42,935 nt of DNA from Aquitalea magnusonii (GTDB lineage: Bacteria > Pseudomonadota > Gammaproteobacteria > Burkholderiales > Chromobacteriaceae), in assembly GCF_003202035.1 (NCBI RefSeq), contig NZ_QJKC01000025.1:1-42935 (forward strand). The letters run 5' to 3'. How positions within the stretch are numbered: position 1 is the stretch's first letter; each line of letters opens with the position of its first letter. The notes below the pieces were generated by a model. It had not been told where the DNA came from. It did no database searches and saw nothing but the letters and a program-made list of their open reading frames with translations. Made by a program: the position numbers and the translations under genes. Positions 8,084-16,531 of the stretch are shown here, in pieces.

Positions 8084-8120
8084 TCCCATCTTTCTGTAAG
8101 TCGGTGTCGCATTAAGGAAA
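8084..8120 (+). promoter_or_regulatory. Candidate ArgR site 2 at the gdhB promoter
   Basis: A second exact TGTCGC-N8-AA (8105-8110 and 8119-8120). The half-site 21 bases upstream keeps AA at 8098-8099 but is otherwise poor. The site ends where the -35 box of the TACAAT promoter would be, the expected place for an activator that replaces a missing -35. Confidence 0.55.
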
Positions 8121-8147
8121 TCCCGCGGGTAGCGGGCTTACTACAAT
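8119..8147 (+). promoter_or_regulatory. Likely activator-dependent gdhB promoter
   Basis: -10 box TACAAT at 8142-8147. The -35 position (8119-8124, aatccc) does not match consensus and is overlapped by ArgR site 2. Transcription would start near 8154, leaving a leader of about 32 bases. Confidence 0.45.
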
Positions 8148-8185
8148 GCCCCGACACAAACCGTGCATACAACAAGAGAAGCCCC

Positions 8186-11100
8186 ATGTCGCTTACCAAC
8201 AAGACCGAACTGGCGAGCCTGATTGCTGATATCCAGGCCGTTGCACAGAGCAAGCTTTCATCCAAGGAGACACAACAACTCGCCGGTTTCTTCCCGATCT
8301 ACTTTGAAGAAACCGAGCATGCCGACCTGCGCCAGTTTTCCTCGCTGGACCTGTTCGGTGCCGCGCTGGCCCATTTCGAGTTTGCGCGCAAGCGTAACCC
8401 CGGTCAGCACAAGGTACGCATCTATACTCCCGATTTCGAACGGGATGGCTGGCAGAGCACCCATTCGGTGATTGAAGTCGTCAACGACGACATGCCTTTC
8501 CTGATCGACTCCATCTCCATGCTGCTGTCGCGCCACAACATCAACCTGCACCTGCTGGTGCACCCGGTGCTGTCGGTTGGCCGTGACAAGAGCGGCAATC
8601 TGCAGGAAATCCGCCGCACGCAGGACCGCAGCCTGCCGCTGGAATCCTTCATCCACGTGCAGATCGACCGTGTCAGCGATGCCGCCACCCTGCAAAAGCT
8701 GGAAGCCGAACTCAACCGCATCATCGCCGACATCCGCCTGCTGGTGAGCGATGAACCGAAAATGCGCGCCGTACTGGGCGAAATCGGCAAGGACCTGGCC
8801 AAGGTAAAGGGCGAACGTGCTGCCGAAGCCAAGGAAGCCGTGGATTTCCTCGGCTGGATGGCGGGCAATCACTTCCTGTTCATGGGCTATTGCGATTACG
8901 ACCTGGTCAAGCGCGATGGCAAGGACAGCCTGAAGATCGTCAAGGACTCCGGCCTGGGCATCCTGCGCGACCAGGGCGACAAGGAATATTCCGCCAGCTT
9001 TGAAACCCTGCCGCAGGAACTGCGCGAACTGGCGCACCTGCCGCAGCTGATCATCCTGAACAAATCGCAAACCCGCTCCATCATCCACCGTCCGGCCTAT
9101 GTCGATTTTGTCGGCATCAAGCGCTTCAACGACAAGGGTGAAGTGATCGGCGAGCGCCGCTTCCTCGGCCTGTACACCGCCAGCGCCTACCAGGCTTCGC
9201 CGAAGGACATTCCGCTGGTCCGCCAGAAAGTGGCCAGCGTGGTAGCCAACTGCGACTACGTGGACGACAGCTACAAGGCCAAGACCCTGGGTTTCGTGCT
9301 GGAAAGCTATCCGCGCGACGAGCTGTTTGAAATCCCGGCCGATGTACTGGGCCCGATCGCCGAAGGCATTGTCAGCCTGCAGGAACGCCCGCGCGTGCGC
9401 CTGTTCGTGCGCAAGGACCGCTACCATCGTTATGTCAGCAGCCTGGTCTACGTGCCGCGTGACAGCTTCAACACCGAAGTGCGCCTGAAGATCGAAAAAG
9501 TGCTGATGACCGCCTTCAATGGCAACTCGGCCGAGTTCAGCGTACAGATCAGCGACAGCTCGCTGGCGCGCGTGCATTACATCATCCGCACCAATGCGTC
9601 CAAGCTGCCGGCCTTCCGCGAATCCGACATCGAGGCGGAAATCGCCCGTCTGGTGCGTGGCTGGGTGGAAGAAATGCACCAGCAACTGGTGGAAGTGCAC
9701 GGCGAAGAAGCCGGCAACCTGCTGTTCAAGCGCTACCGTTCGGCCTTCCCGGTGGCCTACCGCGAAGAATTTGCCGTGCGCAATGCCGTGCTGGACGTGC
9801 AACTGCTGGAGTCGGTTTCTGCCGGTCATCCGCTGGCGATGAAGCTGTACCGTCCTTTCCATCGTGGCAACCAGGCATTCAACCTCAAGCTGTTCCGCGA
9901 AGGCGAGCCGATGAGCCTGTCCGCCAGCCTGCCCATCCTGGAGAACATGGGTGTCAAGGTGAGCGACGAGCATCCGTACCGTGTCGAGCGTGAAGACGGC
10001 TCCGCAGTATGGATCAGCGATTTCGGCCTGGACGTGGGTGCCTTCTTCGAGCAGATGTCCAGCGAAGCGGTACAGAAAGACTTCCAGGAACTGCTGGCCC
10101 AGGTGTTTGCCAAGCGCTGCGAAAACGACGGTTTCAACCGTCTGGCGCTGATTGCCGGCCTCGACTGGCGTGAAATCTCGCTGGTGCGCGCACTGGCCAA
10201 GTATCTGCGTCAGGGCGGCCTCACCTTCAGCCAGAACTATCTGGAACAGTGCGTGGCCAACTACCCGGACATCACCCGTCGTCTGGTGGCGCTGTTCGTG
10301 GCCCGCCTGGACCCGGTGAATGCCGACGACGCCCGCGCCGATGCCCTGCTGGCCGAAGTGAAGGAGCTGCTGGACAATGTGGCCAACCTGGATGAAGACC
10401 GTATCCTGAACGGCTTCCTGGCGGTGATTCTGGCGACCCGTCGCACCAACTTCTGGCAGAAGGATGCAGCGGGCGAATTCAAGTCCTACATCTCCTTCAA
10501 GCTGGAATCCAACCAGATTCCTTTCCTGCCGCAGCCGCGCCCGATGTTTGAAATCTGGGTGTACAGCCCGCGGGTGGAAGGCGTGCATCTGCGCGGCTCC
10601 AAGGTCGCGCGTGGTGGCCTGCGCTGGTCCGACCGCATGGAAGACTTCCGTACCGAAGTGCTGGGCCTGGTGAAGGCACAGATGGTGAAGAACTCGGTGA
10701 TCGTGCCGATGGGCTCCAAGGGCGGTTTTGTCGGCAAGCAACTGCCGGCACCGAGCGACCGTGAAGCCTTCCTGGCCGAAGGCATCGCCTGCTACAAGAT
10801 CTTCATCTCCGCACTGCTGGACGTGACTGACAACCTGGTGACCGGTCAGATCATTCCGCCCAAGGACGTACGCCGTCTGGACCCGGATGATCCCTACCTG
10901 GTGGTGGCGGCCGACAAGGGCACCGCAACCTTCTCCGACATCGCCAACGGCATTTCCGAATCCTACGGCTTCTGGCTGGGTGACGCCTTTGCTTCCGGTG
11001 GTTCCGCCGGTTACGACCACAAGGGCATGGGCATTACCGCCCGCGGTGCCTGGGAATCGGTCAAGCGTCACTTCCGCCATCTGGGCATCAACACCCAGGA

Positions 11101-12997
11101 GCAGGATTTCACCGTGATCGGCATTGGCGACATGGCTGGCGACGTATTCGGTAACGGCATGCTGCTGTCCGAACACATCTGCCTGAAGGCCGCGTTCAAC
11201 CACCTGCACATCTTCCTGGACCCGACGCCGGACGCCAAGACCAGCTTTGCCGAACGGGCGCGCCTGTTCAATCTGCCGCGTTCCAGCTGGGCGGATTACA
11301 ACCGCGAGCTGATTTCCAAGGGCGGCGGCATTTTCGAACGCTCGGCCAAGTCCATTCCGCTGTCGCCTGAAGTCAAGGCGTGGCTGGAAACCGACAAGGA
11401 CAGCATGGCGCCGAACGAGCTGATCCATGAAATCCTCAAGGCCAAGATCGACCTGCTGTACAACGGCGGTATCGGTACTTACATCAAGGCTTCCACCCAG
11501 AGCCATGCCGACGCCCGCGACCGCGCCTGCGACCCGGTACGGGTCAATGGCAACCAGCTGCAAGCCCGCGTGGTGGCCGAAGGCGGTAACCTGACCTGCA
11601 CCCAGCTGGGCCGTGTCGAATTTGCGCTGTGCGGCGGCCGTATCGCCACCGACGCCATCGACAACTCCGCTGGTGTGGATTGCTCCGACCACGAAGTCAA
11701 CATCAAGATCCTGCTGGGCGCAGTGATGCAGGCTGGTGACATGACGCTGAAACAGCGTAATGAGCTGCTGGCGGAAATGACCGACGAAGTGGGCCATCTG
11801 GTGCTGCGCAACAACGTGCTGCAAACCCAGATCCTGGCGATCAAGCGACTGGAAGCGGCCTCCATGCTGTCCACCCATGCGCGCATGATTTCGCACATGG
11901 AAAAGACCGGCGAGCTGAACCGCGAAATCGAATACCTGCCGTCGGAAACCCAGATCAACGAACGCCGTCTGGCGCGTCAGGGTCTGACCGTGCCGGAAAT
12001 CGCCGTCCTGCTGGCCTACAGCAAGATTTCGCTGGATCAGGCCATTCTGGCCACCGATGTGCCGGACGATGCCGACTTCCTGCCGGTGCTGGTCAACTAC
12101 TTCCCCAAACCGCTGCAACAGCGCTTTGGCAAGCAGATGGAACAGCATCAGCTGCGCCGCGAAATCATCGCCAACCAGCTGGCCAACCAGATCATCAACC
12201 GCATGGGCACCACCTTCGTGTTCCGCCTGCAGGAGGAGTCGCCGTTCTCCGCGGCCGACATCGCCCGCGCCTGGTGGATTGCCAGCCGCGTGTTTGATGC
12301 GGAAAACCTGTGGGGCCAGATCGAAGCGCTGGACAACCTGATTCCGGCCGACCAGCAAATGGAAATGATGGTGCTGGTGCGTACCCTGATCGAGCGCGTC
12401 ACCCGCTGGGTGCTGCGCAACAAGCGTCCGTTCACCTCGGTGAATGCCGTGATCGAACAGTACGCTGGCAAGGTGCAGGCCCTGCTGGCACGTCTGCCGG
12501 CGCTGGTGGATGCCAGACAGTACCCGGCCGTGGCCGAGCTGGAAGCCCGCCTGAGCCTGCCGAACATGCCGCAGGAACTGGCCCGCGTGCTGGCGCGTCT
12601 GGAGTTTGCCGTACCGCTGATGGACATCATCGAAATCAGCGAAGGTGGCGAACTGTCGCTGGACGAAGTGGCGCAAAACTACTTCCAGCTGGGACGCAAT
12701 CTGCAACTGGACTGGCTGCGCGATGCCATCACCGGCCTGCCGCGCGACAACCGCTGGCAGTCGCTGGCCCGCTCTGCGCTGCGTGACGACCTGTATCGCC
12801 TGCATCGCAAGCTGGCCAAGCTGGCGCTTAGCGAAGCCAGCGGTGACAAGGCTTTTGCCGATGCCTGGCTGGCCAAGCGTCGCAACGAGCTGGAACTGTG
12901 CTACCAGATGTTTGCCGAGCTGCAGTCCTTCAGCGTGCTGGATCTGGCCATGCTGTCTGCCGGCATGCGCGAGCTCAACAACCACCTGCTGGCCTGA
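8186..12997 (+). CDS. gdhB: NAD-specific glutamate dehydrogenase, large (about 180 kDa) type
   Basis: Cytoplasmic enzyme of 1603 aa that oxidises L-glutamate to 2-oxoglutarate and ammonium with NAD+, the last step in using arginine and related amino acids as carbon source. Length matches the ~1600-residue class known from Pseudomonas GdhB and Streptomyces. An N-terminal regulatory half (ACT-like modules) precedes the catalytic core. The core is marked by GGLRWSDRMEDFRTEVLGLV, a catalytic-lysine segment MGSKGGFVGK (first Lys at residue 845) and a nucleotide-binding part around VIGIGDMAGDVFGNGM. ATG 8186 was chosen (RBS AAGAGAAG) because the first 76 codons of the longer frame are unlike the family and cover the promoter. 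It diverges from the amino-acid importer/argR operon and ends in a strong terminator. Confidence 0.96.
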   Translation: MSLTNKTELASLIADIQAVAQSKLSSKETQQLAGFFPIYFEETEHADLRQFSSLDLFGAALAHFEFARKRNPGQHKVRIYTPDFERDGWQSTHSVIEVVNDDMPFLIDSISMLLSRHNINLHLLVHPVLSVGRDKSGNLQEIRRTQDRSLPLESFIHVQIDRVSDAATLQKLEAELNRIIADIRLLVSDEPKMRAVLGEIGKDLAKVKGERAAEAKEAVDFLGWMAGNHFLFMGYCDYDLVKRDGKDSLKIVKDSGLGILRDQGDKEYSASFETLPQELRELAHLPQLIILNKSQTRSIIHRPAYVDFVGIKRFNDKGEVIGERRFLGLYTASAYQASPKDIPLVRQKVASVVANCDYVDDSYKAKTLGFVLESYPRDELFEIPADVLGPIAEGIVSLQERPRVRLFVRKDRYHRYVSSLVYVPRDSFNTEVRLKIEKVLMTAFNGNSAEFSVQISDSSLARVHYIIRTNASKLPAFRESDIEAEIARLVRGWVEEMHQQLVEVHGEEAGNLLFKRYRSAFPVAYREEFAVRNAVLDVQLLESVSAGHPLAMKLYRPFHRGNQAFNLKLFREGEPMSLSASLPILENMGVKVSDEHPYRVEREDGSAVWISDFGLDVGAFFEQMSSEAVQKDFQELLAQVFAKRCENDGFNRLALIAGLDWREISLVRALAKYLRQGGLTFSQNYLEQCVANYPDITRRLVALFVARLDPVNADDARADALLAEVKELLDNVANLDEDRILNGFLAVILATRRTNFWQKDAAGEFKSYISFKLESNQIPFLPQPRPMFEIWVYSPRVEGVHLRGSKVARGGLRWSDRMEDFRTEVLGLVKAQMVKNSVIVPMGSKGGFVGKQLPAPSDREAFLAEGIACYKIFISALLDVTDNLVTGQIIPPKDVRRLDPDDPYLVVAADKGTATFSDIANGISESYGFWLGDAFASGGSAGYDHKGMGITARGAWESVKRHFRHLGINTQEQDFTVIGIGDMAGDVFGNGMLLSEHICLKAAFNHLHIFLDPTPDAKTSFAERARLFNLPRSSWADYNRELISKGGGIFERSAKSIPLSPEVKAWLETDKDSMAPNELIHEILKAKIDLLYNGGIGTYIKASTQSHADARDRACDPVRVNGNQLQARVVAEGGNLTCTQLGRVEFALCGGRIATDAIDNSAGVDCSDHEVNIKILLGAVMQAGDMTLKQRNELLAEMTDEVGHLVLRNNVLQTQILAIKRLEAASMLSTHARMISHMEKTGELNREIEYLPSETQINERRLARQGLTVPEIAVLLAYSKISLDQAILATDVPDDADFLPVLVNYFPKPLQQRFGKQMEQHQLRREIIANQLANQIINRMGTTFVFRLQEESPFSAADIARAWWIASRVFDAENLWGQIEALDNLIPADQQMEMMVLVRTLIERVTRWVLRNKRPFTSVNAVIEQYAGKVQALLARLPALVDARQYPAVAELEARLSLPNMPQELARVLARLEFAVPLMDIIEISEGGELSLDEVAQNYFQLGRNLQLDWLRDAITGLPRDNRWQSLARSALRDDLYRLHRKLAKLALSEASGDKAFADAWLAKRRNELELCYQMFAELQSFSVLDLAMLSAGMRELNNHLLA

Positions 12998-13020
12998 TCA
13001 GCCAAGGCAAAGTGAACAAG

Positions 13021-13045
13021 CCGGCCCCCTGGGGCCGGTTTTTTT
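13021..13045 (+). terminator. Rho-independent terminator of gdhB
   Basis: GC stem ccggcccc / ggggccgg with a very short loop, followed by seven T, 23 bases after the gdhB stop codon. Confidence 0.92.
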
Positions 13046-13166
13046 ATGTCCATCAGCAGAAAATGCGCTGGGTTTGATGCGAAGCGGCGGACGGCAGCAG
13101 GCAATTCCGGCTATCATCCGCACTTGACTCCGGCATCCATCATGCCGAACAGACTGGAATGACAAG

Positions 13167-13823
13167 ATGCAGAACACACAGGCCGATGCCTCCGCACGGG
13201 AAGCAGAGCACGCCTGGCGCCACGCCAAGCAACTGGAACAGGCGCTGATTGAACTCTTGCAGCAAGCCTTGCCGGCCAGCGGGCTGTGCACCGTGGGCAA
13301 GCCGCTGACCGAACAGCAAAAGCGCGGCGAGTCGCGCCAGGCACTGTGCTGCAGCCTGCCGCTGCTGCAAAAGAAAAAGCGCAAGGACACCATCGTGGCC
13401 TTCCTGAACTTCCAGATCAGTCTGGCGGGCGACGGTGTGCCGCGGGTTGGCGCAAGCGGCCAGGGCGAGCCGCTGGGGCCGGTGCTGCACCTTGCGCACT
13501 GGACCTGCGAATTCAGCTTCGAGTACGACGCCTACGTCGGTTTCCCCGCCACCGGCTGGCAGCCGTGGCTGAATCAGGCTGGACGTCTGTTGCGCTGGGA
13601 GGACGACGAATCGCCGTTTGGCGACGAGTGGACCTACAGCCTGCGACTGGATGCCCTGAGCACCGACGAAGGCCTGCTGCGCCGCGTGGTGTTGCAGCCG
13701 GTGCTGGCCCTGCTGGAAGGCGCGCAGGCCGAACAGGCGCTGCCGGATGATTTGCCGGGCCTGGTCCGCTATGTCGATGTGCCGGCAGCAGACGGCTTGC
13801 AGGACTTGCGCGTGCTGGGCTGA
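13167..13823 (+). CDS. Hypothetical protein
   Basis: A 218-residue soluble protein that I do not recognise. It has a helical, charged N-terminus (residues 1-35), a basic patch QKKKRKD near residue 70, then a tryptophan-rich segment (WTCEFSFEYDAYVGFPATGWQPW) and an acidic C-terminal half. No signal peptide or TM helix is visible. Codon use and GC match the backbone, and the gene has its own terminator on both sides, so it seems to be a monocistronic chromosomal gene. The ATG at 13167 has only a weak ribosome site (GGAATG). Confidence 0.75.
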   Translation: MQNTQADASAREAEHAWRHAKQLEQALIELLQQALPASGLCTVGKPLTEQQKRGESRQALCCSLPLLQKKKRKDTIVAFLNFQISLAGDGVPRVGASGQGEPLGPVLHLAHWTCEFSFEYDAYVGFPATGWQPWLNQAGRLLRWEDDESPFGDEWTYSLRLDALSTDEGLLRRVVLQPVLALLEGAQAEQALPDDLPGLVRYVDVPAADGLQDLRVLG

Positions 13824-13845
13824 GGCTGTGCTGGCTCGGTAAAAG

Positions 13846-13876
13846 AAAAACCCCGCCATGGTTTGCGGGGTTTTTT
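13846..13876. terminator. Bidirectional terminator
   Basis: Stem aaaaaccccgc / gcggggttttt with an 8-base loop between two convergent genes. A tract on one side and T tract on the other make it functional in both directions. Confidence 0.92.
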
Positions 13877-13898
13877 GCTGCCTTGGCGGCTGGCGGCT

Positions 13899-15344
13899 TC
13901 AGTTGGCTGTCGTGGCCTGCCAATCTCCACCCAGTGCCTTGAGCAAACTCACACTCCAGACAAACTGGCTGCCGCGCAGCTGTGATTGCAGACGCTGCGC
14001 TGCCAGCAGGTTTTGCTGGTTGATGGCCAGGGTCAGGGCATTGTCCAGCCCTTCGCGATAACGCAGCAGCGAGAGCTCATATGCCTTGCGCTGGCTGTCC
14101 ACTGCCTGTTGCTGGCTGGCGTTGGCCTCGCTCAGGCCATGCAGGGTGGACAGGGCATCCTGGCTTTCCTGGATGGCTTGCAGCACGGTCTGGCGATAGC
14201 TGGCGGTAGTGGCCTGATAGCCGGCCTCGGCGTAGCGGACCGCGGCCTGTGTCTTGCCGTTGTCAAACAGCATCTGGCTGGCCTGCAAGCCCAGCGACCA
14301 GATCAGTGCCGGGGCGGATACCAGATTGCCCAGGCGGTTTGATTCATAGCCGACATAGCCCGGATTCAGGTTGAGTTGCGGAAACCAGGCGGCCTTGGCC
14401 ACGCCGATCTGGGCATTGGCAGCGGCCATGGCGCGTTCGGCGGCGGCAATGTCCGGCCGTCGTTCCAGCAATTGCGCCGGCAGCCCGCCGCCAATGGCGG
14501 GCAGCTGCGCGGGCAGGCTGCCCTGCGACAGGCTGAAGGCGGCGGCAGGCTGGCCGCTCAGGGTGGCCAGCAGGTCTTCCTGCTGGCGGCGCTGGTTGCC
14601 CAGCAGGCTGAGCTGCGCCTGGGCGGCTTGCAGGGCGGCTTGCTGGGTGGCCAGGGCGCTGGCATTGTCCAGGCCCTCCTGATGGCGCACCCGCGTCAGT
14701 TGCAGCACTTTTTCTTGCAGGCTGATCGATTGCCGCAGCAGGGTGCTTTCCTCATCCAGCTGGCGTAGCTGGAAATAGGCACTGGCCAGTTGGGCGGTCA
14801 GTAGCAGGCGCACGTTTTCGCTGTCGGCCCGGCTCTGTTCGGCACTGGCGCTGGCGCTTTCCACATCGCGGCGCACCCGGCCCAGCCAGTCGAATTCATA
14901 GCTGACACTCAGGGTAGGCTTGTAATCGTTCTGGATAGTGCTGCTATTGGGCGAGTTGTAGTTGGACAGCGGGCGGTCGGCCGATATGCGGCTGCGGCTG
15001 GCGCTCATGCCCACGCCCACGCTGGGCAGGGTGGCGGCCGCGTGCAGGCCGGCCTGGGCCTGTGCCTGTTGCAGCCGGGCCAGTGCCTGCGCCAGCGTGG
15101 CATTGTGGGCGATGCAGTCTTGCTCCAGCCGGTTGAGCGTGGCGTCGCCAAACTGCTGCCACCAGGCCTGCTTGGGCAGTTGGTCGGCCGGGCGGGCCGC
15201 CTGCCATGTGCCCTGGTCTTTCCACTGCGTGGGCAGGTCAGGCTGGGCCGGGCGCTGGTAGTCCGGGCCGATGGCCGAGCAGGCTGCCAGCAACAGGCTC
15301 AGGCTGGTCAGCAGGCCGGCGGTCAGGGGGGAGGGTGCGTGCAT
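13899..15344 (-). CDS. RND efflux outer-membrane lipoprotein, OprM/NodT family
   Basis: Outer-membrane channel of 481 aa, third component of a tripartite efflux pump. A lipoprotein signal is clear (LLTSLSLLLAACSAIGPDYQRP, lipobox LAAC with Cys near residue 22). The mature protein holds the two repeated OEP domains of TolC/OprM proteins, with hallmark stretches such as LLERRPDIAAAERAMAAANA and ALARLQQAQAQAGLHAAATLP. It is the last gene of the operon, five bases after the adaptor gene, and is closed by the bidirectional terminator. Confidence 0.95.
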   Translation of the reverse strand: MHAPSPLTAGLLTSLSLLLAACSAIGPDYQRPAQPDLPTQWKDQGTWQAARPADQLPKQAWWQQFGDATLNRLEQDCIAHNATLAQALARLQQAQAQAGLHAAATLPSVGVGMSASRSRISADRPLSNYNSPNSSTIQNDYKPTLSVSYEFDWLGRVRRDVESASASAEQSRADSENVRLLLTAQLASAYFQLRQLDEESTLLRQSISLQEKVLQLTRVRHQEGLDNASALATQQAALQAAQAQLSLLGNQRRQQEDLLATLSGQPAAAFSLSQGSLPAQLPAIGGGLPAQLLERRPDIAAAERAMAAANAQIGVAKAAWFPQLNLNPGYVGYESNRLGNLVSAPALIWSLGLQASQMLFDNGKTQAAVRYAEAGYQATTASYRQTVLQAIQESQDALSTLHGLSEANASQQQAVDSQRKAYELSLLRYREGLDNALTLAINQQNLLAAQRLQSQLRGSQFVWSVSLLKALGGDWQATTAN

Positions 15345-15349
15345 GCTGT

Positions 15350-16522
15350 TTACCCGCCCTTGCCGCTGGCCACGATATTGACCGGCTGCCCATCGCTGAT
15401 GGCATCGGCCGGATTGATGATGACGTGCTCCTTGCCGGTGAGGCCGGATTTGATTTCCACCTCCTTGCCGTAATCGGTGCCCAGCGCCACTTTTTGCAGC
15501 TTGACCCTGCCCTTGGCGTCCACCGTGGCCACCTGGCTGCCGGCCGGGCCGAACAGCAGGGTGTTGGCCGGCAAGGTCAGGCTGGGCTTGCCCGGCAGAT
15601 TGAAGCGTGCTTCCACATACAGGCCGGGCAGCAGTTTGTGCCCGGTATTGGGCAGCACGATTTCCACCTGCAGCGTGCGGGTGGCCGGGTCGATGGCGCC
15701 GGCCGTGCGGGCTATCCGCCCTTTCACGGCAGCCTCGCCGCTGTCGCTGGGTTTGACCTCCACCGTGTCGCCGACGCGGATCTGGCTGGCCCTGTCCTGC
15801 GGCACATAGGCATACAGATGCAGCTGGTCGACCTGGGCAATGGCAAACAGCGCCTGGGCGCTGCCGCCATTGCCGGCATTGATCAGGCTGCCGTTGTCGA
15901 CATTGCGCTTGGTGACGATGCCGTCAAACGGGGCAAGCACCTTGCCGAAATCCTGCTGGTCGCGCAGGCGCTTCAATACGGCAGCGGTTTGCTGGTAGGC
16001 GGCGGACTTTTCTTCGTATTCCTGTTGCGATACCGCATCCTGCGCCCGCAGGCGACTCCAGCGTTCAAAGGCAGTGCGCGCCAGTTCGTGGTTGGCTGCC
16101 GCTTCGTCTACCTGTTTGTTGATGTCGGGAATGTCCAGCACGGCCAGCAGTTCGCCCTTCCTGACCGGTTGGCCAATATCCTTGAACCACTGTTTCACAT
16201 AGCCGCTGGTGCGGGCATAGATTTGCGCCTCGGTCAGCCCTTGCAGGGTGGAGGGCAGGGTGAGCTTGTCATCATGCCGGTTGGGCTGTGGCGTGACCAC
16301 CCGCACCTGCTGGATGGCGCTCTGGCTGGCTGCCTGTGCCAGCGTGTCGGCGGCGGCCTGGCGCGCCAGCAGCGTGCGGGCGAGGCCGGCCAGCAACAGC
16401 AGCAGGATGATGATGGTAACGGTACGGGCGCGGCGCGCTACCTTGTCGCGGCCGTTGAGCGATGCGACGGTGTTCTGGTGAAACGCCGGCACGCCCTGAG
16501 AGGCATGGCGCTGTTCTGTCAT
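15350..16522 (-). CDS. RND efflux periplasmic adaptor (membrane fusion protein)
   Basis: Adaptor of 390 aa linking the RND pump to the outer-membrane channel. One N-terminal TM anchor (TVTIIILLLLLAGLA, about residues 35-50) is followed by a lipoyl/barrel-sandwich part (IYARTSGYVKQWFKDIGQPV and FGKVLAPFDGIVTKRNVDNG), an alpha-hairpin between about residues 135 and 190, and a beta-barrel domain. This is the HlyD/MdtA arrangement. It lies 9 bases after the pump gene and 5 before the channel gene. Substrates cannot be read from sequence. Confidence 0.94.
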   Translation of the reverse strand: MTEQRHASQGVPAFHQNTVASLNGRDKVARRARTVTIIILLLLLAGLARTLLARQAAADTLAQAASQSAIQQVRVVTPQPNRHDDKLTLPSTLQGLTEAQIYARTSGYVKQWFKDIGQPVRKGELLAVLDIPDINKQVDEAAANHELARTAFERWSRLRAQDAVSQQEYEEKSAAYQQTAAVLKRLRDQQDFGKVLAPFDGIVTKRNVDNGSLINAGNGGSAQALFAIAQVDQLHLYAYVPQDRASQIRVGDTVEVKPSDSGEAAVKGRIARTAGAIDPATRTLQVEIVLPNTGHKLLPGLYVEARFNLPGKPSLTLPANTLLFGPAGSQVATVDAKGRVKLQKVALGTDYGKEVEIKSGLTGKEHVIINPADAISDGQPVNIVASGKGG

Positions 16523-16531
16523 GGTGAAGTC

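Noticed and set aside
8258-12985. A 1575-codon open frame on the minus strand opposite gdhB
   Set aside because: Its translation is His/Gln-rich and low in structure, typical of the antisense of a GC-rich coding frame. gdhB on the other strand matches a known family over its full length.
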